Assembly: GCA_947571515.1 (NCBI GenBank)
Contig: CANOYI010000004.1
Span: forward strand, 1 to 34,837
Source: an uncultured Clostridium sp.
GTDB lineage: Bacteria > Bacillota > Clostridia > TANB77 > CAG-508
DNA: 34,837 nucleotides
Direction: 5' to 3'
Positions within the stretch are counted from its first letter, which is position 1; each line of letters begins with the position of its first letter. The position numbers and the translations under genes are program-made. Shown here piece by piece: positions 30,214-34,837 of this stretch. The notes below the pieces were generated by a model that had not been told where the DNA came from, made no database searches, and saw only the letters and a program-made list of their open reading frames with translations.

Positions 30214-30411
30214 ATGAATGAATTAGCAATACTTGTCGATGACTTTATAAATAGTAAGGGCATAAAAAAAGTATGGATACAAGAGCAATTAAAAATTAGT
30301 CAACCATATTTTTATAAACTCATGCATAAAAAAAATTTTACTATCAATGATGCTAACCGCATACTTGCCGTTATCGGATATAAAATCGACTATGATATAA
30401 AACCGTTATAA
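30214..30411 (+). CDS. Small XRE/HTH-type DNA-binding protein
   Basis: 65 aa from the ATG at 30214-30216 (AGAAAGAAGG upstream), not the earlier ORF start. ILVDDFINSKGIKKVWIQEQ, then LKISQPYFYKLMHKKNFTIN, give a helix-turn-helix followed by a short IGYKIDYDI strand. A TATAAT-like -10 and a CATAT/ATATG dyad lie just upstream (~30165-30187), so it is probably autoregulated. Likely a repressor of the element's control region. Confidence 0.72.
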   Translation: MNELAILVDDFINSKGIKKVWIQEQLKISQPYFYKLMHKKNFTINDANRILAVIGYKIDYDIKPL

Positions 30412-30425
30412 ATTTCCAAGGAACA

Positions 30426-30473
30426 AAAAAGGTGTAAGCCCTTGATAACTCAATAAAGACTTCACACCTTTTT
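30426..30473. terminator. Bidirectional terminator between convergent genes
   Basis: AAAAAGGTGT (30426-30435) pairs with ACACCTTTTT (30464-30473), giving T-runs on both strands. It serves the HTH gene (plus) and the 30488-30679 gene (minus). The loop region is related to plus-strand sequence at 30744-30780. Confidence 0.7.
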
Positions 30474-30487
30474 ATTAGGTTACTTTA

Positions 30488-30679
30488 TTACTCTTTTATT
30501 TTGTCAATATCTGTTAGATTTACTCCCGCAACTTGTAAAAGTGCTTTTAAAGATAAATAATCATCTTTCAAACTTTCATATGTCTTTTCAGCATGTTCTT
30601 CCTTTGCCAACTGCATATGACGTTGAATTTTTTGAAACTGTTCAATTGCATCTTTAGCTATTTCAGCAGAATTTGGCAT
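30488..30679 (-). CDS. Small coiled-coil protein, 63 aa
   Basis: Starts MPNSAEIAKDAIEQFQKIQR, with GTAGGTGAGG upstream. Helical throughout, ending LLQVAGVNLTDIDKIKE. It has its own promoter (30723-30751) and a long leader from a second promoter at 30894-30922. No family recognised. Confidence 0.62.
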   Translation of the reverse strand: MPNSAEIAKDAIEQFQKIQRHMQLAKEEHAEKTYESLKDDYLSLKALLQVAGVNLTDIDKIKE

Positions 30680-30722
30680 ATCCTCACCTACTTTCTATAA
30701 GTGCCGTTTATTTGGTACTTTC

Positions 30723-30751
30723 ATTATAATAGTTTGGTGAATTGGTGTAAA
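30723..30751 (-). promoter_or_regulatory. Promoter of the 30488-30679 gene
   Basis: On the minus strand, TTTACA (30746-30751), 17 bp, and TATAAT (30723-30728). Confidence 0.55.
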
Positions 30752-30888
30752 GCCTTTATTGAATTATCAAGGTGCTTTTGTTGTGTTGCTTGGCTAAACA
30801 TTCGACTTTTATAGCTATCTCTTATGTGAGTGTGCAGAGCCTTACACTTTAGAGTGTTGCCGTTTTTTGTGTCGTGTTGTTTAACTTG
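30752..30888 (-). ncRNA. Structured leader with mutually exclusive hairpins
   Basis: Transcribed leftward from the promoter at 30894-30922. ACACT-CTAA-AGTGT competes with AGTGT...ACACT, sharing the middle AGTGT arm (~30828-30856), the layout of an attenuator or antisense-RNA target. An ORF covering this stretch starts inside the promoter and is not credible. Confidence 0.4.
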
Positions 30889-30893
30889 GTTAT

Positions 30894-31000
30894 ATGATAG
30901 CATGGTTTTAACCATATTTCAAGTTATTTTTGTGGTTTTAACCATATTTGTTAATTATGCACATATTATATATTGCATATGGTTTTAGCCATTGTATAAT
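30894..31000. promoter_or_regulatory. Divergent promoters with three GGTTTTAACC operators
   Basis: Minus promoter: TTGAAA (30917-30922), 17 bp, TATCAT (30894-30899). Plus promoter: TTGCAT (30973-30978), 16 bp, TATAAT (30995-31000). Palindromes ATGGTTTTAACCAT (30902-30915) and ATGGTTTTAGCCAT (30979-30992) fill the two spacers, and GTGGTTTTAACCAT (30932-30945) lies between. One repressor, probably the RHH protein at 31112, would shut both promoters. Confidence 0.72.
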
Positions 31001-31111
31001 TGTCACAAAGCAACAATAGAATAGTGTGTGAAATAATGATATGATTGAAACAAAATAAAAAGAATGGTATACTGTAATACTTTATTTATAAATAGAAAAG
31101 AGGTTGATATA

Positions 31112-31330
31112 ATGTCAAGTGATGCACAAAAAAAAGCTTATAAAAAATATAATAAAAAAAAGAAAACTTTTTCAGTCGTATATACACCATCAGACATAAA
31201 CGAAGGTTTGAGATTAGAAAATTATTTAAATACTATCTCCATATCTAAAAATGAATATCTGAAAGGTTTGATCAAGGCCGACCTTGACGCTAAAGGAATC
31301 GGATACCCTGAGTCAGAGCAGAGAACCTGA
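31112..31330 (+). CDS. Ribbon-helix-helix regulator
   Basis: 72 aa from the ATG at 31112-31114 (GAGG eight bases upstream). Starts MSSDAQKKAYKKYNKKKKTF; then SVVYTPSDINEGLRLENYLN and ISKNEYLKGLIKADLDAKGI: a basic arm, one beta strand and two helices typical of Arc/CopG/MetJ-type repressors. It is transcribed from the plus promoter whose spacer carries a palindromic operator, so autorepression is likely. It may control copy number or the convergent leader; this is inference. Confidence 0.72.
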   Translation: MSSDAQKKAYKKYNKKKKTFSVVYTPSDINEGLRLENYLNTISISKNEYLKGLIKADLDAKGIGYPESEQRT

Positions 31331-32824
31331 GATACTGGACATGGAATAAGATTGTGTAAGGATATAAAGGAAAGGGACAAAGAGACAGTATCAAGATAGA
31401 TATATGTGTGGATTAAGTGCATAAACTTAGTGTAGCTGCATAAAGACTATATAAACGTTTATAGGCTTATATGAGCGTGATATAGAATGATGGACAGTAT
31501 TTAACAGTATTAACGGTAAATGGGTATATAGATGGCAATATAATGTTATGCGTGGACGTTAATTAATGTTGTATACTGCAAGGTGTTATGATGAATAGAG
31601 GATATATATTATATATTTGATTGACTTTGATTGTTTATGAGTTAATATGATTATTTTTAAATAAATATGACTATATGATTATTGTTTCAAAATGATGGAA
31701 AATTTGTAAATATTATATTGCTTTTAATTTAAGTTTATATTTGTAATTATAATTCTTTTGTTTTATAGTTACATTTGTATATTTATATTGCATGAATGAT
31801 TATGAATGTTTTTGATTGATTGTGAATTATTTTGAATTAAATTTACAATTGTAAATTAATTTTAACCGAACGCAAAATAATATATGTGTAAACAAAAATG
31901 CTAACCTAACCAAACACCATAACATAAAATCACCTGCTATCGTCCTGAGTCTGGACATCTTCGGAATCTCTATAAGTTGCAAAAATGTGCTATTCATAAC
32001 TTTTATATCCCTAATTATTAAGACGTTTGATGGGGGTATATTTACATATTGGTGTAGTAACCAATTTGCCAGATCGCCCCTATGTGTTCTATTCACACGC
32101 CAACTTTAATTTTTCAAGTTTTACAAATTACATCAAATTTACAAACAATATACAAAATCACAAAAAAGAAGTTCGTTAAGCAGTTCGACAAAACCTTCAT
32201 AAATAAGCAAATACTAAATTTTCAGACAATTATTTTTTTACCAATTTCCCATTCGTTTGGCCTAAAATCCTTATAAATCCTGAACTTTCACGAACGCAGT
32301 ACAAATTTGCATTTTTCATCCATTACCCTCTTTATCGTTCAGCAAAAATTCTTCACAAATTATCCTAGATATATCCTATAAAATAAGAACATTTATCATT
32401 CCATAAACATATAAAAAATCATTAATTTCGAACACAACATAAATAGATTACCACACGTAGCCAGACACAATTCTATACAATTTACAATTTCAATTTAGCT
32501 GCAGAAATAAAAACCAACGCAATGGCTAAAACTATTACCCTACAGCAGCTTTTCAGATTTAATTGATCAATTTTCAAAAAATGACACCTAAAATCAATTT
32601 TAATATTTAATTATTATAAGTTATCGCCTTACATATAAAAATCTAAATTTACACCCAATTTTGTTCATTTAATCCATAAATTACATACAATAAATTATTT
32701 CATATTTATAATCGGAAACCATTCTTAATTTCAGAACTCATTAAATGGAGAATATACATATATACCTTGCATATTACATCAAAAACAAATTAATACTATT
32801 TTATATCAAACGGAGGATAATTCA
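31331..32824. other. 1.5-kb AT-rich gene-free region with GC-skew flip
   Basis: No credible gene. A possible leftward ORF at 31827-32096 has no ribosome site. Hand counts on the plus strand: 31381-31860 has about 85 G to 26 C; 31861-32340 about 54 G to 100 C, and the C excess continues right. The flip coincides with an 18-bp palindrome (31840-31857). A GC-richer block at ~31930-32100 contains ATTGGT/ACCAAT and GTCC/GGAC hairpins. One near-DnaA box (TGTGGATTA, 31406-31414) is seen. It could be a replication or transfer control region. Confidence 0.45.
31840..31857. repeat. 18-bp perfect palindrome at the skew switch
   Basis: AATTTACAATTGTAAATT reads the same on both strands. It sits at the point where the base-composition bias reverses. 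Confidence 0.6.
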
Positions 32825-33928
32825 ATGTATAAAACAGATATATATGATATACTTATAGATAAAATTACAAAAGAATGGAATAAATCAATGAAAGATCAGA
32901 ACAAACTAGGAGAATGGGTAACACCTCAATATACCAAATCAGAAATAAATAAAGCTGGATCAGTTATTGCAGATCCATCTTCAACACCTGAAGAACGCAA
33001 CAATGCTCTTTATATACTTAATAACTGGAGGGCTGCTCATGCTTATCCTTTACAGGTTATATGCAGCAATCTTCGTTTACGAAATCAAGACGCTACTGTT
33101 GTTCAACGTTTAAAACGTTTAGAATCTATTACAAATAAAATAGAACGCTTTCCAAATATGAATTTGTATCGTATGCAAGATCTTGGAGGCTGTAGAGTAA
33201 TTGTTGACACTATTGACCGTGTATACGAATCCATAGATAAATATAAAAACTCAAGAATACGCCACATATTAAAACGAGAATATGATTATATCCAAAAACC
33301 AAAAGATTCTGGATATCGTTCTTATCACATGGTCTACCAGTTCCATAGTGACAAGGCAGAAACTTTCAATAAGAACATGCTTATAGAAATACAATTTAGA
33401 ACAAAACTTCAACATATATGGGCAACTGCTGTTGAAACGATGGGAATATATACAAAAAGTAATTTAAAATCAAGCCAAGGAAATAAAGAAATATTAAGAT
33501 TTTTTACATTAGTTTCTTCAGTAATAGCTATCAATGAAAATCAGCCTGTATGTCCAAATACATCTGATTGGATGGATGAATTAATAAAAGAAATTAAATA
33601 TTTAGATGATAAATACCATATAGTTTCTACATTAAACGGAATAAATATTGCCGTTGATTATAGCAAAAATAAAGCTAAAAATAATTTTTATCTTTTAATA
33701 TTGAATTATAATTTAAGACGCATGAAAATAAAATCCTTTACAAATATAGAACTTGCAACTCAAGTATATGATGAACTTGAAAATGAAAATACTAATGATA
33801 TAAATACCGTTCTCGTTTCAGCAAGTTCTTTGGATGCACTGAGAATAGCATATCCAAACTATTTTATAGATATATCTGCATTTACTAATATGATGGAAAA
33901 TATAATAAATAATTATAAATCTCTATAA
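32825..33928 (+). CDS. RelA/SpoT-domain protein, toxSAS/CapRel-like candidate
   Basis: 367 aa with GGAGG. The synthetase domain spans ~66-205: NWRAAHAYPLQV at 67-78, RMQDLGGCRVIVDT at 116-129, KPKDSGYRSYHMVYQF at 158-173 and EIQFRTKLQHIWATAVE at 188-204. There is no hydrolase domain. The HAYPL and QDLGGCR motifs are those I associate with toxic small alarmone synthetases (FaRel/CapRel), which pyrophosphorylate tRNA or make (pp)pApp and act in phage defence (family knowledge). The ~160-residue C-terminal region could be a fused antitoxin/sensor domain. No separate antitoxin gene is adjacent. Confidence 0.82.
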   Translation: MYKTDIYDILIDKITKEWNKSMKDQNKLGEWVTPQYTKSEINKAGSVIADPSSTPEERNNALYILNNWRAAHAYPLQVICSNLRLRNQDATVVQRLKRLESITNKIERFPNMNLYRMQDLGGCRVIVDTIDRVYESIDKYKNSRIRHILKREYDYIQKPKDSGYRSYHMVYQFHSDKAETFNKNMLIEIQFRTKLQHIWATAVETMGIYTKSNLKSSQGNKEILRFFTLVSSVIAINENQPVCPNTSDWMDELIKEIKYLDDKYHIVSTLNGINIAVDYSKNKAKNNFYLLILNYNLRRMKIKSFTNIELATQVYDELENENTNDINTVLVSASSLDALRIAYPNYFIDISAFTNMMENIINNYKSL

Positions 33929-33946
33929 TTTCTATTATCATTTATT

Positions 33947-33977
33947 AAGACAGGTGAAAAACATCTGTCTTATTTTT
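33947..33977 (+). terminator. Terminator of the RelA/SpoT-domain gene
   Basis: AAGACAGGTG pairs with CATCTGTCTT (one G.U) across AAAAA, followed by ATTTTTG. It lies 19 bp past the stop codon. Confidence 0.8.
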
Positions 33978-34230
33978 GTGTCTAAATTTGAAATTTACAA
34001 TCCTTCTCAGCTCAAATATAGAAATAATAAATGTTCCAAAAATCAACTTTTATCAGATAAAGACTATATGCATATATACGAGGGTATTCTTTACATACTT
34101 TAAAATTTACTGACTATATGCTCTCCTACTAATTAAATAATGCAGATTCATTTTTCAATATTTTTTATAACAAAATGTAGAAGTAATTATCCGGAGACAA
34201 TTCAATACAAAAATTAAAGGAGATTTTATT

Positions 34231-34797
34231 ATGGCAAATAATAACACAGCATTACAAGTAACTAATTTTGATTTTTACGGAGATGAGCTAATTGCATTAA
34301 AGATAATGCAACTGGCGAAATCTATACTTCTATTACACACATTCTTAGAGGAATTAGGTTTACAGAAAAACAAATTGAACATCAACGTAAGAAGATTATT
34401 AATGATGAAGTTTTAAAAACTCACATCCAAAAATTCGGGTGTGGATTTAGGACTTCCAAGCATTAATGAAATATGGTGCATATCAAACCGTAGACTTCCA
34501 CTAACATTAGCTAAAATAAATATCACACCCAAAATGAAACAAACACAACCAGAATTAAGCAACAAATTGTTAAGATATCAAGATAAATGCGCAGATGTTC
34601 TAGCTTCCGTATTTATAGATAATAAAACTATAGACCAGATTACAATGCAGCCTATATTAGATACTCTTAATAATTTTGCAGAAACAGTAAATGACTCTTT
34701 TCTATCTTTAAATGAAAGAATGTCGAAATTAGAAGATTCTCAGGAGCAAATGAAGAAATCATTACCAAAGAAAAGATTTTCAGTAAGCGCCAAATAA
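34231..34797 (+). pseudogene. Frameshifted phage antirepressor (P22_AR_N-like)
   Basis: AAAGGAG precedes the ATG. The first frame reads MANNNTALQVTNFDFYGDEL then IALK and leaves the family. The next frame continues it (DNATGEIYTSITHILRGIRF, TEKQIEHQRKKIINDEVLKT). A third frame from ~34441 gives INEIWCISNRRLPLTLAKIN and YQDKCADVLASVF, the end of the P22 antirepressor N-domain. Two indels (one in an AAAG run near 34299, one near 34440) therefore break the gene. The C-terminus is a coiled coil. Confidence 0.75.
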
Positions 34798-34837
34798 TAA
34801 TGCGGTCAGATATAAAATTACCCCAGCCCTTTGCGAG

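Noticed and set aside
30724..30915. Leftward 63-codon ORF starting at 30915
   Set aside because: Its start codon lies between the -35 and -10 of the minus promoter and inside an operator palindrome, so it would not be transcribed from there.
31827..32096. Leftward 89-codon ORF in the gene-free region
   Set aside because: No ribosome binding site, composition unlike neighbouring proteins, and it spans the hairpin-bearing GC-richer block.
1..34837. DGR template repeat or reverse transcriptase within the window
   Set aside because: The constant block GGCGTGCGTCCG and its complement occur only in the two targets, and no ORF shows RT motifs.
1..34837. CRISPR arrays
   Set aside because: No regularly spaced short repeats with unique spacers; the repeats seen are operators, terminators and the DGR tail.

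Overview
The window is AT-rich, with Gram-positive style Shine-Dalgarno sequences (GGAGG/AGGAGG) and near-consensus sigma-A promoters. It is packed with small, minus-strand genes of types common in mobile elements of gut Clostridia (Lachnospiraceae-like). There are no ribosomal, tRNA or metabolic genes and no phage structural genes. Its contents are a tyrosine recombinase, ParB-like/DUF262 proteins, a DpnD/PcfM-like protein, an orphan DNA methyltransferase, at least four toxin-antitoxin type modules and a broken phage antirepressor. It is most likely the accessory part of a large plasmid, phage-plasmid or integrative conjugative element. Assignments come from reading the sequence only; no database search was run.

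Layout. 1-970: the right-hand end of a diversity-generating retroelement (DGR): the start of an Avd-like gene running off the left edge, and a diversified target gene. 1-4 kb: a string of small, partly decayed genes. 4.0-6.8 kb: an operon of a 202-aa unknown, a zinc-ribbon microprotein, a sigma-70-like factor and a DUF262 protein. Upstream of it (6.8-7.3 kb) are a consensus promoter carrying two LexA-like boxes and a divergently transcribed antisense small RNA. 7.3-8.4 kb: a MazF-type toxin with an unusual downstream partner and a divergent XRE regulator. 8.5-12.0 kb: an island with a Fic protein and two large unknown proteins. 12-15.3 kb: small genes, a tyrosine recombinase and a ParB-like protein. 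15.3-17.1 kb: yefM-yoeB and hicAB. 17.2-19.2 kb: a second DUF262 protein and microproteins. 19.3-20.0 kb: a second, remote DGR target. 20-24.4 kb: small accessory genes. 24.4-28 kb: a DUF4942-type methyltransferase with a 554-aa partner, controlled by an XRE regulator with visible operators. 28.4-29.0 kb: a four-way-junction RNA candidate and a RelE module. 29.0-30.2 kb: a gene-free, strongly structured region with tandem plus-strand terminators. 30.2-31.3 kb: a control region with XRE and ribbon-helix-helix genes and three palindromic operators. 31.3-32.8 kb: a gene-free stretch with an abrupt GC-skew flip. 32.8-33.9 kb: a RelA/SpoT-domain (toxSAS-like) gene. 34.2-34.8 kb: a frameshifted antirepressor.

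The strongest discovery is the DGR. Two unrelated-looking proteins 19 kb apart end in the same fold. Over 25 aligned codons near their C-termini they differ at 17 bases, all in first or second codon positions, while every third position is identical. This is followed by a 127-bp perfect repeat containing a hairpin. It is the expected footprint of adenine-directed mutagenesis from one shared template. The template repeat and reverse transcriptase are not in the window and should lie just left of position 1.
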